A stretch of DNA of 64,000 bases from Variovorax sp. Root411 (GCF_001425205.1 NZ_LMDW01000004.1:62001-126000); one strand, 5' to 3'. Counted from the first letter of the stretch, positions 1 to 8,786 are shown. Translations and numbers: made by a program. Notes: a model not told the origin generated them from the sequence alone.

Positions 1-141
1 GTTGAACAGCGTCGTTTTGCCTGCCCCATTGGGACCGATGAGCGCATGGCGGCCACCTCGCTTCACGGTGAGGCTCAGGTCTTTGAGGACCTCGAAGGAG
101 CCGAAGCACTTACGCAAATTCTTGACTTCGAGTGCGTTCAT
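1..141 (-). CDS. livG: Branched-chain-type ABC transporter ATP-binding protein, N-terminal part
   Basis: Only the first 47 residues lie in the window; the gene continues beyond base 1. It begins MNALEVKNLRKCFG and reaches a complete Walker A motif (GPNGAGKTT, residues 36-44), the normal position in LivG-type ATPases that energise uptake through LivH/LivM. Its ATG overlaps the TGA of the upstream permease by 4 bases, so it belongs to the same minus-strand operon as the permeases and binding protein at 138-3215. The Walker B and signature motifs are out of view, so assignment to LivG rather than LivF rests on the operon order and N-terminal sequence. Confidence 0.88.
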   Translation of the reverse strand, partial: MNALEVKNLRKCFGSFEVLKDLSLTVKRGGRHALIGPNGAGKTTLFN

Positions 142-1139
142 TTCGCCCGCCCCTTCAGAAGGTTCTCAAAGGCTCCGACGACACCGCCGCGGAAAAAGCC
201 AACGACGATCATGAAGAAGATCCCGAAGAAGAGAAGATATTCCTCCGTGATCATGCTCAACGCCTGTTTGACGAGCACAAACACACCGGCACCGACCAGT
301 GGCCCGAGGATCGTCCCTACTCCGCCAATGATCACGAGCAGGACGCCTTCCCCACTCATTTGCCAGGTCATCGAATCCGGGCTGATGAAGTACGTGTATT
401 GCGCCTGGAGAATTCCTGCGACCGAGGCGAGCAAGGCCGACATGATGAACGCACCCACCTTGTACCAGCCGACCGCATAGCCCATGGAGACGGTACGGCG
501 CTCGTTCTCGCGAATGCCTACAAGCACAGTCCCGACTGGTGACGTCACGATCCGCCAGAACAGCAGCAGGCAGAGCCCGAACACGACCATCGTGTAGCAA
601 TAGAAGCCCACGGGAGATGCGCTGTCCACGCCGAACCACCCGAGGTCCGGGCGAGGAATGCCGGACATGCCGTCGGAGCGGTTTGTCCACGGCAGTTTGA
701 TCGCGGCACCGTACATCATCTGCGAGAACGCCAGCGTGATCAGCAGAAACTGAACACCCTTCGTGCGAGTGCAGATCGCCCCAATGATCGCAGAGACCAA
801 TGCCACCGCGACCAAAGTGACGATCACGGAAACCCAGAGCGGCGCTTTCAGCAAGGTGCATCCGATGCCGATTCCATACCCCCCCAAGCCAAAGAACATG
901 GCGTGTCCAAGCGACACCATGCCGGTATAGCCAATCAGCAGGTTGAGCCCCAGCGCAAACACCGCGGCGATGACGATCTCCGTGGCCAGGGTGATGTAAT
1001 AACCACCAGCAGCGAGTGGCGCCGCTGCCAGGCAGATCCCAAAAGCGGCGAGTCCGTACCAAATCGCTTGGCTCTTCTTGCCCACCGAGGTGTTCCCGCT
1101 GCCATTGACTGCAGTGTTCAAAGTAGCTTCTGCCATCAT
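138..1139 (-). CDS. livM: Branched-chain-type ABC transporter permease, LivM family
   Basis: A 333-residue inner-membrane permease with many hydrophobic helices. The LivM landmarks GLNLLIGYTGMVSLGHAMFF (near residues 63-82) and the conserved C-terminal IGGVGTILGPLVGAG loop, which contacts the ATPase, are both present. It would form the translocation channel with the LivH protein encoded just upstream. The start codon overlaps the LivH stop by 4 bases and its stop overlaps the LivG start by 4 bases, so the three genes are translationally coupled. A second ATG one codon inside could equally be the start. The substrate cannot be read from sequence; aromatic acids, amides and amino acids are all carried by this family. 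Confidence 0.93.
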   Translation of the reverse strand: MMAEATLNTAVNGSGNTSVGKKSQAIWYGLAAFGICLAAAPLAAGGYYITLATEIVIAAVFALGLNLLIGYTGMVSLGHAMFFGLGGYGIGIGCTLLKAPLWVSVIVTLVAVALVSAIIGAICTRTKGVQFLLITLAFSQMMYGAAIKLPWTNRSDGMSGIPRPDLGWFGVDSASPVGFYCYTMVVFGLCLLLFWRIVTSPVGTVLVGIRENERRTVSMGYAVGWYKVGAFIMSALLASVAGILQAQYTYFISPDSMTWQMSGEGVLLVIIGGVGTILGPLVGAGVFVLVKQALSMITEEYLLFFGIFFMIVVGFFRGGVVGAFENLLKGRAK

Positions 1140-2008
1140 GCGACCCTCAGCTTTCCAGCAAACAGCCCGTTGGGGCGAACGATCATCACGAGGATCAGCA
1201 GAACGTAGATGGCGAACAGCTCAGCCTCTGGGAAGTAGGCCTGCGCCAGGGTGTCCGTAGTGCCGACAATCAATGAGGCATAGAAAGATCCCTTGAGATT
1301 TCCAAGGCCCCCTACCACCACCACCACGAACGATTGCACGGCGATCGACAGACCCATTTGGGAGTAGATGCTCATGGTGGGTGCTGCGATGATGCCGGCC
1401 AGGCCAGCCAGCGCCGAGCCCAATCCGAACACCAGAGCAAACAGCACATTGATGTTGATGCCGAGAGAAACAACCATCTCGCGGTTATCCACACCCGCGC
1501 GCAACGTAGCGCCGAGGAGCGTCTTGTCCACCACAAGTATGAGTACTGCGGCGACGAGAAGGCCCGCCCCGATGATGAAGAAGCGGTACACCGGGTAGTC
1601 CACTCCAAACATCGAAACTCGCCCCGTCAGCGCCGAGGGGAGCTGGATCGTGAAAAAATTCGAGCCAAAAAAGTACTCGACGGCGCCCGCGGTCGCGAAC
1701 AGAAATCCGAACGTCAGGAGCGCGAGGTCAAGGTGCGTTGAGCGTCCGCGAGAGGCAAGCGGTTGCAGTACGAAGGCCTGCAGAAGCGCGCCAAGCACAA
1801 AGGGGATCAACGGGCCAAACAGCGCGGCCATCCAGAACGAGCCTGTCGCCTTTGCAATTACGTAGCCTGCGTAAGCCCCGAGTGTGAAGAAGGCCCCGTG
1901 CGCCAAGTTGAGCGTGTCCATCAGACCGAAGATGAGCGTCAAGCCGACGGCCAGAAGGAATACCAGCATGCTCAACTGCAAGCTGTTGAGAAGTTGCAAA
2001 ACCAGCAT
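1136..2008 (-). CDS. livH: Branched-chain-type ABC transporter permease, LivH family
   Basis: A 290-residue permease beginning MLVLQLLNSLQLSMLVFLLA, with the LivH signatures FGLMDTLNLAHGAFFTLGAY and VVVVVGGLGNLKGSFYASL. The frame stays open upstream to 2101, but that extension overlaps the binding-protein gene and reads as charged, low-complexity sequence, so the internal ATG at 2008 is chosen. It gives the normal family length and leaves 16 bases after the binding-protein stop. It pairs with the downstream LivM to form the membrane channel. Confidence 0.93.
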   Translation of the reverse strand: MLVLQLLNSLQLSMLVFLLAVGLTLIFGLMDTLNLAHGAFFTLGAYAGYVIAKATGSFWMAALFGPLIPFVLGALLQAFVLQPLASRGRSTHLDLALLTFGFLFATAGAVEYFFGSNFFTIQLPSALTGRVSMFGVDYPVYRFFIIGAGLLVAAVLILVVDKTLLGATLRAGVDNREMVVSLGININVLFALVFGLGSALAGLAGIIAAPTMSIYSQMGLSIAVQSFVVVVVGGLGNLKGSFYASLIVGTTDTLAQAYFPEAELFAIYVLLILVMIVRPNGLFAGKLRVA

Positions 2009-2024
2009 CACAGCACCCCGCTGA

Positions 2025-3215
2025 TCAGAACGACTTCTCGCACTGCGGCAAGTCCGCCTCACCGGCGAAGGTGTCGAGGAGCTTGCGCCGGGGCTGGCCA
2101 TTGGACTGTTTCACCAGTTCCAGGACATAGACTTTCTCGAGTTGGGCGCTGTTGTGCTTGTTGAACCGAATCTTTCCGCGCGGACTGTCGAAGTCCAACG
2201 AGCGCAGGTTGGAGATGAACTGAGCGCCGTCTGCCGGCATCACGCCCGCGGTCTTGCCGAGGGCGAGCATGATGGCCTTGCCGTTGTCATAGCCAAGTGC
2301 TGCGTTGATCTCCGGGACCTTGCCGTACTTTTTCTGGTATGCGGCGACGAATTTCTTGTTCTCCGAATTTTCGAGCTCCGGGAAGTAGGACGCGATGAAC
2401 TTGGCTCCATAGACCAAGTCACCAAGAGCAGGCCACAGGCCCTCGTCATACACCCATTGATCGCCGATCAGGGGCAGCTTTTCGCGAAGCCCGAACTCGG
2501 CGTGCTGCTTGACTACCTGTGCCGCTTCATTGCCGGCGTAGATCGAATAGATCATCTGGGCGCCCGACGTGCTCGCCTGGGTCAGCGCCGGGCCCCAGTC
2601 CTTGGTCTTCTGGAACGGAGTCCAGGCCTCTTGTACAACTTTGCCACCGGCCGCTTGAAACCCGCGACGAAACGCTCCAAGCCAAGCATGGCCTGCGGCG
2701 TAGTCAGGGCCGAGGATGAAGGCCGTCTTGATACCCTTGGATGCCCAGTACTTGCCGGCATTGAATTGGAAGCCGTTGGCGCTGAACGAGGTTCGCGCGA
2801 CATAGGGGCTGCAGTACTTGCCAGTCACTTCATCGGCGAAGGAACCCGAGAACACAATCGGCTTCTTCGCGCGATCAGCAAGTTCAGACAGCGCGATGGC
2901 CACGTTGGATCCAATCACGCCTGCGATAAGGTCCACCTGGTCGGAGCTCACCAACTTGTTGAAGCGCTGCACCGCCACACTCGGCGTGAGTTCGTCGTCC
3001 GCACGGATGATTTCGATCGGACGTCCTAGCGCTGGCCCGTACTCGTCGATGGCGAGTTGGAAGCCGCGCTCCATGGGTTCAGAGAGTTGGGCCCATACCC
3101 CACGGTAAGGAAGCACGAGGCCGATCTTGATCGGCTTGGGCTGAGCTATGGACGCCGTTGCGGCAGCAAGCAGCGCAGCGACAACGATGGCTCGACGAGA
3201 AATGATGCGACGCAT
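2025..3215 (-). CDS. Liv-type ABC transporter substrate-binding protein
   Basis: A 396-residue periplasmic binding protein (type I fold, Peripla_BP_6 family). It starts MRRIISRRAIVVAALLAAATA, a typical Sec signal peptide ending near SIAQ, followed by the diagnostic KIGLVLPYRGVWAQL. The ATG at 3215 is preceded by AGGAGACATAACC, a strong ribosome site, so longer upstream readings are rejected. It is the first gene of the minus-strand operon with LivH, LivM and LivG. The mature protein delivers ligand to LivHM; ligand identity is not visible. The divergent gene at 3487 is an SDR, which hints at a catabolic substrate. Confidence 0.92.
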   Translation of the reverse strand: MRRIISRRAIVVAALLAAATASIAQPKPIKIGLVLPYRGVWAQLSEPMERGFQLAIDEYGPALGRPIEIIRADDELTPSVAVQRFNKLVSSDQVDLIAGVIGSNVAIALSELADRAKKPIVFSGSFADEVTGKYCSPYVARTSFSANGFQFNAGKYWASKGIKTAFILGPDYAAGHAWLGAFRRGFQAAGGKVVQEAWTPFQKTKDWGPALTQASTSGAQMIYSIYAGNEAAQVVKQHAEFGLREKLPLIGDQWVYDEGLWPALGDLVYGAKFIASYFPELENSENKKFVAAYQKKYGKVPEINAALGYDNGKAIMLALGKTAGVMPADGAQFISNLRSLDFDSPRGKIRFNKHNSAQLEKVYVLELVKQSNGQPRRKLLDTFAGEADLPQCEKSF

Positions 3216-3412
3216 GGTTATGTCTCCTGAGAAGAATGTTGTCGGCCAGGGGTGGTCCCGCGCTCCCAAATGTGCTCTCTCCCCATTTAGAAGGCGTGCC
3301 GCCAAGCGCCACGAGTTTGGAAAAGCGCCATCACGTGTCTCGGCGGGTGTCGTTTTTCGAGAAGACGTGGCTAACATTCGTCAATCCCCTTGAATCAGAG
3401 TGTGTCGTTTAA

Positions 3413-3431
3413 CCCTGAACCATGGCCAGGG
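3413..3431. promoter_or_regulatory. Imperfect palindrome between divergent genes
   Basis: CCCTG-AA-CCATGG-C-CAGGG forms a nearly symmetrical 19-base element in the 271-base gap between the minus-strand binding-protein gene (start 3215) and the plus-strand SDR (start 3487). Its place in a divergent promoter region is what an operator would occupy, but no regulator for it is recognised and symmetry of this size can arise by chance. Nothing else stands out in the gap. Confidence 0.22.
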
Positions 3432-3486
3432 ACTGTTTCCTTCACCCTGACGCCGGCGAACCAATGACGGAGTTGAAAGGTCACGA

Positions 3487-4218
3487 ATGAACCAACGCGC
3501 AATCATCATCGGCGTAGGCGCCGAAGAGGGACTGGGGGCGGCAGTAGGTCGCCGGTTCGCTCGAGCCGGGTTCGAGGTATTTCTCTGTGGACGGACTGAA
3601 ACGAAGGTGACTCGCGTAGCCGAGGCCATCAGAAAAGACGGTGGGCTCGCGCATGCCGTTTCAATGGACGCGACGATCCCCGCCGATGTAGTCGAAGCAT
3701 TTCGGAGAGCCACTGAAAACGGCACTATCCCTCTGGATGTCACCGTTTTCAATGCAGGCAACAACGCCAACATCCCGTTTCTGGACGTGACGCCTCAGCA
3801 GTTCCGCGAATTCTGGGAGATCGGCTGCTATGCAGGCTTTCTGGTCGGCCAGGAAGCTGTCAGGCGAATGCTGCCCAATAGTCGCGGCACGATAGTTTTT
3901 ACTGGCGCTTCTGGAAGCATGCGTGGCCGGGCGGGATACGGCCACTTTGCAGCCGCAAAGTCTGGTTTGCGAATGGTGGGGCAAGCGATGGCACGTGAAT
4001 TCGGCCCTCAAGGCCTACACATAGCACATATCGTCGTGGACGGCGGGATCAACGGGAACAGGCTTCGCACCATCCGTCCCCATGTGGTGGCTGAACGCGG
4101 AGAAGACGGCCTCCTCTCGATTGATGGCATCGCTGAGATGTACCTGCAGTTGCATCTGCAGCCGCCGACCGCATGGACGCATGAGCTCGACGTGCGTCCA
4201 TACAAAGAGCCTTTCTGA
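3487..4218 (+). CDS. SDR family oxidoreductase
   Basis: A 243-residue short-chain dehydrogenase/reductase. The N-terminus has the nucleotide-binding pattern GVGAEEGLGAAVGRRFA (a variant of GxxxGxG), the NAG motif appears as FNAGNNA, and the segment TGASGSMRGRAGYGHFAAAK carries the catalytic Ser and the Lys. The usual YxxxK reads FAAAK, so Phe replaces the catalytic Tyr at the canonical spacing, although a Tyr lies three residues earlier in GYGHF. That makes it an atypical SDR whose activity should not be assumed. It is divergent from the Liv operon and followed 216 bases later by a fumarylacetoacetase-family gene. Confidence 0.85.
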   Translation: MNQRAIIIGVGAEEGLGAAVGRRFARAGFEVFLCGRTETKVTRVAEAIRKDGGLAHAVSMDATIPADVVEAFRRATENGTIPLDVTVFNAGNNANIPFLDVTPQQFREFWEIGCYAGFLVGQEAVRRMLPNSRGTIVFTGASGSMRGRAGYGHFAAAKSGLRMVGQAMAREFGPQGLHIAHIVVDGGINGNRLRTIRPHVVAERGEDGLLSIDGIAEMYLQLHLQPPTAWTHELDVRPYKEPF

Positions 4219-4434
4219 AGCTGCAGCAGGCTCACTCAAGGGGGATGCTGAATGACCTGCCGCACGGCGTGAAGCCATGCAGATGAAGTTGACTCCGCCC
4301 CGGGTCGCCGCTTGAGCTGTTGGCCACAGGACAAGAGCAAGGCCAAAGCGTTCCGCTCATGAACGACGATGTTGTCTAGTTGGTACGTGCAGCTTGCGGG
4401 CCAACGATCCAGCAAAACCTGAAAGGTGAATTCA

Positions 4435-5424
4435 ATGAAGTTGGCAACTTATAGAAGTGAGAGTCGAGATGGCCGCTTGATTGTGGTCTCGCGCAACCTG
4501 CAGCGGGCCGTGGACGCATCCGACATCGCGCCGGATCTGCTGTCGGCGCTGGAGCACTGGGAGGTCGCGGCGCCGTTGCTCCAACAACGGTACGAGGCGC
4601 TCAATGCGGACCCACCGGGCGCCGGTTTTTCCTTCGAAGTTGATTCGTGTGCTGCGCCCTTGCCGCGGCCAAGCCAATGGATTGACGGTTCGGACTTTCC
4701 CAATCATGGGCATTGGGTGTGCAAGGCACTGGGAATTCCTGCCCTCGCGTCCGCGGCTCCGCTGATGTACCAGGGCGGAACGGACGACATGCGAGGCGCC
4801 ACCCAAGATCTGATTCTTCCGGACGAATCGCTCGATATCGACCTGGAAGGCGAGGTTGTCGCGGTGCTCGGCGATGTTCCGATGGGCGTGTCCGAAGAGG
4901 ATGCAACGAAGCACATCAAGCTCTTGATGCTCGCCAACGACTGCAGCTTGAGAGCACTCCAGGCGCAAGAGATGCAAAGTGGCTTCGGCATGATCCGGGC
5001 GAAGCCATCGACCAGCTTTTCGCCCGTGGCCGTATCGCTGGACGAAGTGAAGCCCTGGTGGATCCAGAATCGCCTGCACCGGAAAATGCAGGTCCATCGC
5101 AACGGGGAATGGATCGGAAACCCCGACGCGTCGCTCATGAAGCGAGGCTTCGGTCCCTTGATTGCTCACGCGGCCTATACGCGCAGGCTGCGCGCAGGAA
5201 CCTTGCTGGGGTCGGGTACCGTGTCGGGCCCGGATGACTTTGCCGGTTCTGCCGCGATCGCGGAAATCAGGGGCATGGAAATCGAAAAACACGGGGAGGC
5301 CAGGACGCCATATCTGCGATTCGGCGAACGCGTTCGCATCGAGATGCTCGACGACGAGGGGCAGTCGATCTTCGGCGCCATCGATCAGAGGATTGCGCGG
5401 CAATTTCCGGGAGGTGTGGTGTAG
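4435..5424 (+). CDS. Fumarylacetoacetate hydrolase (FAH) family protein
   Basis: A 329-residue member of the FAH family, whose enzymes hydrolyse or decarboxylate diketo acids in aromatic catabolism using an acidic metal site. The N-terminus MKLATYRSESRDGRL matches the long (about 330-residue) FAH subgroup. The acidic metal-ligand segment DLEGEVVAVLGD and LMLANDCSLR are visible, as is LLGSGTVSG. The ATG at 4435 is chosen over an in-frame GTG nine bases earlier because AAAGGTG precedes it at good spacing and family members begin MKLAT. It is convergent with the flavin reductase at 5462. Its neighbours (flavin reductase, Liv binding proteins) suggest an aromatic ring-cleavage product as substrate. 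Confidence 0.9.
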   Translation: MKLATYRSESRDGRLIVVSRNLQRAVDASDIAPDLLSALEHWEVAAPLLQQRYEALNADPPGAGFSFEVDSCAAPLPRPSQWIDGSDFPNHGHWVCKALGIPALASAAPLMYQGGTDDMRGATQDLILPDESLDIDLEGEVVAVLGDVPMGVSEEDATKHIKLLMLANDCSLRALQAQEMQSGFGMIRAKPSTSFSPVAVSLDEVKPWWIQNRLHRKMQVHRNGEWIGNPDASLMKRGFGPLIAHAAYTRRLRAGTLLGSGTVSGPDDFAGSAAIAEIRGMEIEKHGEARTPYLRFGERVRIEMLDDEGQSIFGAIDQRIARQFPGGVV

Positions 5425-5461
5425 GCCGCGACTCCTGCGTCTCAGAAGGCGCCGCCGTCCG

Positions 5462-6115
5462 TCACGTGCCGTGAAAGGCCGGCACGCTGCTGCCTTCAGG
5501 CCGCTCCATCTCGAACATTGTTTCCGGAGTGACCTCCCAATAGTCGCCGCCTCGTCCCGCCCGCAGGATCGGGTGTGCTTGCGCAGTCTGGTAGACGCCA
5601 TCCTTGATCAGCTCGCGGTCGATGTAGACGGCGACCACTTCGCCCAGAACGAGCCAGCTCGAAACCGGCTGGCCTTTCTGGTCCTTGAACTGGACGACGT
5701 CGATGACCTTGCATTCCATCGCGGCGCGTGCTTCGCCGACGCGCGGCACCTTGACCAGGCGGCTCAGCGCCGGCGTGAGGCCCGCGAACCCGTATTCGCT
5801 GGCACCCGGGGGCAAAGGCGCCGAGGTCTGGTTCATTTGCGGTCCGAGCTCTCGGGTCACGAGGTTCCAGACAAACTCCCCCGTGTCCGAAGCGTTCCGA
5901 ACGCTGTCCTTCCATCCGATGGACGAGAAGCCCAGGATCGGCGGGTCATAGTTGAAGGCATTGAAGAAGCTGTAGGGCGCCAGGTTGAGGCGGCCTTCGT
6001 GGTCCTGGGTGGATATCCACCCGATGGGGCGAGGCGCGATCAGCGCATTGAAGGGGTTGTGAAGCAACCCGTGTCCATTCGCCGGCTCGTAGTAGTGGAA
6101 TCGTTCGGAATTCAT
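5462..6115 (-). CDS. Flavin reductase family protein (FMN-binding split barrel)
   Basis: A 217-residue protein with the flavin-reductase-like fold. The N-terminal RFHYYEPANGHGLLHNPFNALIA segment and then APRPIGWISTQD and NLAPYSFFNAFNYDPPILGF are family hallmarks for FMN binding. Such proteins supply reduced flavin to a monooxygenase or act on flavin themselves; no partner monooxygenase gene is in view. It is transcribed away from the binding-protein gene at 6193-7431, whose stop lies 77 bases upstream, so the two may form one minus-strand unit. Confidence 0.88.
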   Translation of the reverse strand: MNSERFHYYEPANGHGLLHNPFNALIAPRPIGWISTQDHEGRLNLAPYSFFNAFNYDPPILGFSSIGWKDSVRNASDTGEFVWNLVTRELGPQMNQTSAPLPPGASEYGFAGLTPALSRLVKVPRVGEARAAMECKVIDVVQFKDQKGQPVSSWLVLGEVVAVYIDRELIKDGVYQTAQAHPILRAGRGGDYWEVTPETMFEMERPEGSSVPAFHGT

Positions 6116-6192
6116 GGGGTGGACTCTGCTGGCAAGAGGTCGAGGGAGAAGGCCCGGTGGTTTGAAGCCGGACCTCGACCGTCATCGCTCGA

Positions 6193-7431
6193 TCAGGCGT
6201 TCGGCCGCTTCATCTGGCACGTGGTGGGCGTGCTGGAGACATAAGGCGCGTAGTGCTTCACGGGGGCCAGTGTGTAGCCGGTGTTTTCCGCGTCGTAGGG
6301 GTACTTGGCGCTCTTCTTTTCCCAGCGGGTGACGTACAGGCTCTGTTGCAGCTGGTGGTCGGACTTGCGCATCTCGATTTCGCCGTTGAAGCTCTTCAGC
6401 TTCATGCCCTCCAGCGCGGCAGCCACCTTGACGGGGTCCGTCGACTTCGCTTGCGCGAACGCGGCATCGAGCAGGGAAAAGACATGGTGGATCGAGGGCT
6501 GATAGAGGTCTTCGTTCAACTTCTTCTTGAACGCCTCCATGCTCTTTTGCATGTCGCCGCCCATGTTGGCGTGCGCATAGGCGACGTTGAAGACCTTGCC
6601 TTCCGACGCACTGCCCATGGCCGTGGGGGTCCCGGTGCCGTAAGCGTAGTAAGTCAGGAACTTCACGTTGTTCAGGCCGGCGTCGTTGGCCGCCTTGAGC
6701 AGCAGTGACAGATCGGATCCCCAGTTGCCCGTGATGACGGAATCAGCGCCGGATTGCTTGATCTTCGAGATGTATGGGGAGAAGTCACGAACCTGGGCCA
6801 AGGGATGCAGATCGTCGCCGACGATTTGAACGTCCGGACGCTTCAGCTTCAGGCCCTCCTTGGCGTACTTGCTCACCTGCACGCCATGCGCGTAGTTCTG
6901 ACCCAAGATGTAGACCTTCTTGATGTCGGGCTGCTCTTTCATCCATGTGGTGAACGCTTCCATCTTCATCGACGTGTCAGCTTCCACCCTGAAGTGCCAG
7001 TAGCTGCACTTGCTGTTGGTCAGGTCGGGATCCACGGCCGCGTAGTTCATAAAAAGCATTTCCTTGCCGGGGTTGCGCGCATTGTTTTTCTCGATGGAAT
7101 CGATGATCGCCAGCGCCGGCCCGGACCCATTACCCTGCATGACATACCGCGCGCCCTGGTCCTGCGCCGAACGCAGGGCGCTCAAGGTCTCCTGTGGGCT
7201 GAGCTTGTTGTCCAGGCCGAGGATTTCGAACTTCACCCCCGACAGGCTCTTCCTGTTGAACTCCTCGGCCAGGAATTGCGTGGTCTTGAACTGGTTGGTT
7301 CCCACCGCGGCCATCAGGCCGGACAGCGGATCGATCCAGGCAATCTTGACCGTCTCGCCCCGCTGGGCCATGGACGTGGTGGCGGCCGCAAGCATCGCGC
7401 AGATCAATGTGGTTCTGATGGCAAGTTTCAT
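6193..7431 (-). CDS. Liv-type ABC transporter substrate-binding protein, promoter-proximal IS
   Basis: A 412-residue Peripla_BP_6 protein beginning MKLAIRTTLICAMLAAATTS, a clear signal peptide cleaved near SMAQ. The mature part opens KIAWIDPLSGLMAAVG, as in ligand-binding LivK-like proteins. No permease or ATPase genes adjoin it, so it is either an orphan feeding another Liv system (one lies at 1-3215) or lost its partners. An IS110-family element ends only about 8-11 bases upstream of the ATG, so its native ribosome site and promoter were probably displaced; the nearest GGGAGG now lies in the IS end, too far (18 bases) for good initiation. Confidence 0.88.
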   Translation of the reverse strand: MKLAIRTTLICAMLAAATTSMAQRGETVKIAWIDPLSGLMAAVGTNQFKTTQFLAEEFNRKSLSGVKFEILGLDNKLSPQETLSALRSAQDQGARYVMQGNGSGPALAIIDSIEKNNARNPGKEMLFMNYAAVDPDLTNSKCSYWHFRVEADTSMKMEAFTTWMKEQPDIKKVYILGQNYAHGVQVSKYAKEGLKLKRPDVQIVGDDLHPLAQVRDFSPYISKIKQSGADSVITGNWGSDLSLLLKAANDAGLNNVKFLTYYAYGTGTPTAMGSASEGKVFNVAYAHANMGGDMQKSMEAFKKKLNEDLYQPSIHHVFSLLDAAFAQAKSTDPVKVAAALEGMKLKSFNGEIEMRKSDHQLQQSLYVTRWEKKSAKYPYDAENTGYTLAPVKHYAPYVSSTPTTCQMKRPNA

Positions 7432-7441
7432 TTTTGTCTTA

Positions 7442-7455
7442 TATGGACGCCTCCC
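7442..7455. repeat. IS inverted repeat, transposase-downstream end
   Basis: TATGGACGCCTCCC, the exact reverse complement of 8911-8924. It lies 10 bases from the start codon of the neighbouring binding-protein gene. Confidence 0.8.
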
Positions 7456-7736
7456 GTGTGGCAAGCGAGTTTTTGAAGTTCTGACTGGGGCGGTAATGAC
7501 TGCGGTCTTATATCCGGCCTGTTTGTGCAGATCGGACCCAAGCCCGCCCGCTGGCCTTGATGGTCATGCGCGGGGTCGGTGCTCATCTCCGTGGCGGGCT
7601 TGGCACGAGGCTTGCCCAGACAAACATTCAGCTTTACCCGACCCGCGGTCCGACCGCTCCACCATCACTTCATCGACTCGACTCACGCACTCTTTGCGGC
7701 TTCCACTCCTATAGGTTGTTGTCTCAGGTTGTTGAT
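7456..7736 (-). ncRNA. Predicted IS-encoded bridge/seek guide RNA region
   Basis: This stretch between the transposase stop and the IS end has no gene but has strong potential RNA structure. CCAAGCCCGCC (7538-7548) pairs perfectly with GGCGGGCTTGG (7593-7603), enclosing a 44-base loop. The loop holds GATGGT (7559-7564) and CATCTCC (7584-7590); the IS-end/flank junction at 8924-8932 reads ACCATCTCC, so one arm is complementary and the other identical to it. A second stretch, GTCTTATAT (7505-7513), repeats the opposite IS/flank junction (7436-7444). IS110-family transposases are known to be guided by such an RNA, and IS1111-type members encode it downstream of the transposase. Exact transcript ends are not determinable. 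Confidence 0.5.
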
Positions 7737-8786
7737 CTAAGCTGTCTGCGCTTGCGCGCCCCAGCCGCTTGGCGGAGTGCTCTTCCACTCCGATCGGTAC
7801 GCCCGCCCGTGCGCCACCAGCGCCCAGACCGTGCGAGCCATCTTGTTGGCCAACGCCACCACCGCTACGTTCAGTGGCCGGCGTCGCAGCAATTCTTCGA
7901 GCCATGCGGGTTTTACCTTCGCCTGGGCGATGACCGCGCGTGCACCGTGAATGAGCAGGGTGCGCAGGTAGGGGTCACCGCGCTTGCTCAGGTGACCCAC
8001 GTGCGTCTTGCCGCCTGTTCCGCTGTGCGATGGAACCAGCCCAAGGCTGGCTGCAAACTCCCGTCCCGAGCGCCAGCCGCTCGCGTCACCCAGCGTGGCG
8101 GCCAGCGCTGTCGCGCCGAGCACGCCAATGCCCGGCACTTCTCGCAGCGTGCGTGCCGCGGCAAGCTGGCGTTGTTGCTCGGCGATCTCAGCGTCCAGGC
8201 GATCGATGCTGAGATCGACCCCCTTGAGCGTCTCGAGCTGCAGGTCGACCAGCCGACGCATCGGCTGCGGCAGTTGGACGTCGATCTCCGCGCGCTTGGC
8301 GCTGATCGTCTTCAAACCTGCCTTCTTGCCGCCTGGCAGCACGACTCCGAACTCATACAGCAAGCTGCGCAGCATGTTGATCGTGGCCGTGCGCACGCTC
8401 ACCCAGTGCGAACGTGCCCGGTGCAGCGACATCACCGCCTGCTGCTCCAGGGTCTTGACCGGTGCACGACGGATGTCCGTGTGCTGCGCCGCCAGCCAGA
8501 TGGCGCGTGCATCGGCTGCGTCATCTTTGTTGCTGCGCACAAACGCACGCACCTGTCGCGCCGGAAGCAACTCCACCTGGTGGCCCAGGCCGCCCAGCAC
8601 GCGCGCCCAATGGTGCGCACTGCCGCACGCCTCCATTGCCACGCGCGCCGGTTGCCGCTGCGCGAAGAATTCGCTCAGCTTGGCTCGAGCGAGCTTCTTG
8701 CGCTCGATCTCGCCCGTCTCGCCATCAACCCAGTGAAGTTGCATCACGTTCTTTGCAATGTCCAAGCCATACGTCGTACGATTCAT
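7737..8786 (-). CDS. IS110 family transposase (DEDD recombinase)
   Basis: A 349-residue, apparently intact IS110/IS1111 transposase. The N-terminal RuvC-like DEDD domain shows Asp9 (YGLDIAKNV), Glu52 (AMEACGSAHHW) and the KDDAADA motif with Asp89 and Asp92. The C-terminal transposase domain has the helix-hairpin-helix segment REVPGIGVLGATALAATLG and then GLVPSHSGTGGKTHVGHLSK, where this family carries its catalytic serine. These enzymes recombine DNA with an RNA guide and leave no target duplication. The gene fills most of the element; the only long non-coding part is downstream of it. Confidence 0.93.
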   Translation of the reverse strand: MNRTTYGLDIAKNVMQLHWVDGETGEIERKKLARAKLSEFFAQRQPARVAMEACGSAHHWARVLGGLGHQVELLPARQVRAFVRSNKDDAADARAIWLAAQHTDIRRAPVKTLEQQAVMSLHRARSHWVSVRTATINMLRSLLYEFGVVLPGGKKAGLKTISAKRAEIDVQLPQPMRRLVDLQLETLKGVDLSIDRLDAEIAEQQRQLAAARTLREVPGIGVLGATALAATLGDASGWRSGREFAASLGLVPSHSGTGGKTHVGHLSKRGDPYLRTLLIHGARAVIAQAKVKPAWLEELLRRRPLNVAVVALANKMARTVWALVAHGRAYRSEWKSTPPSGWGAQAQTA

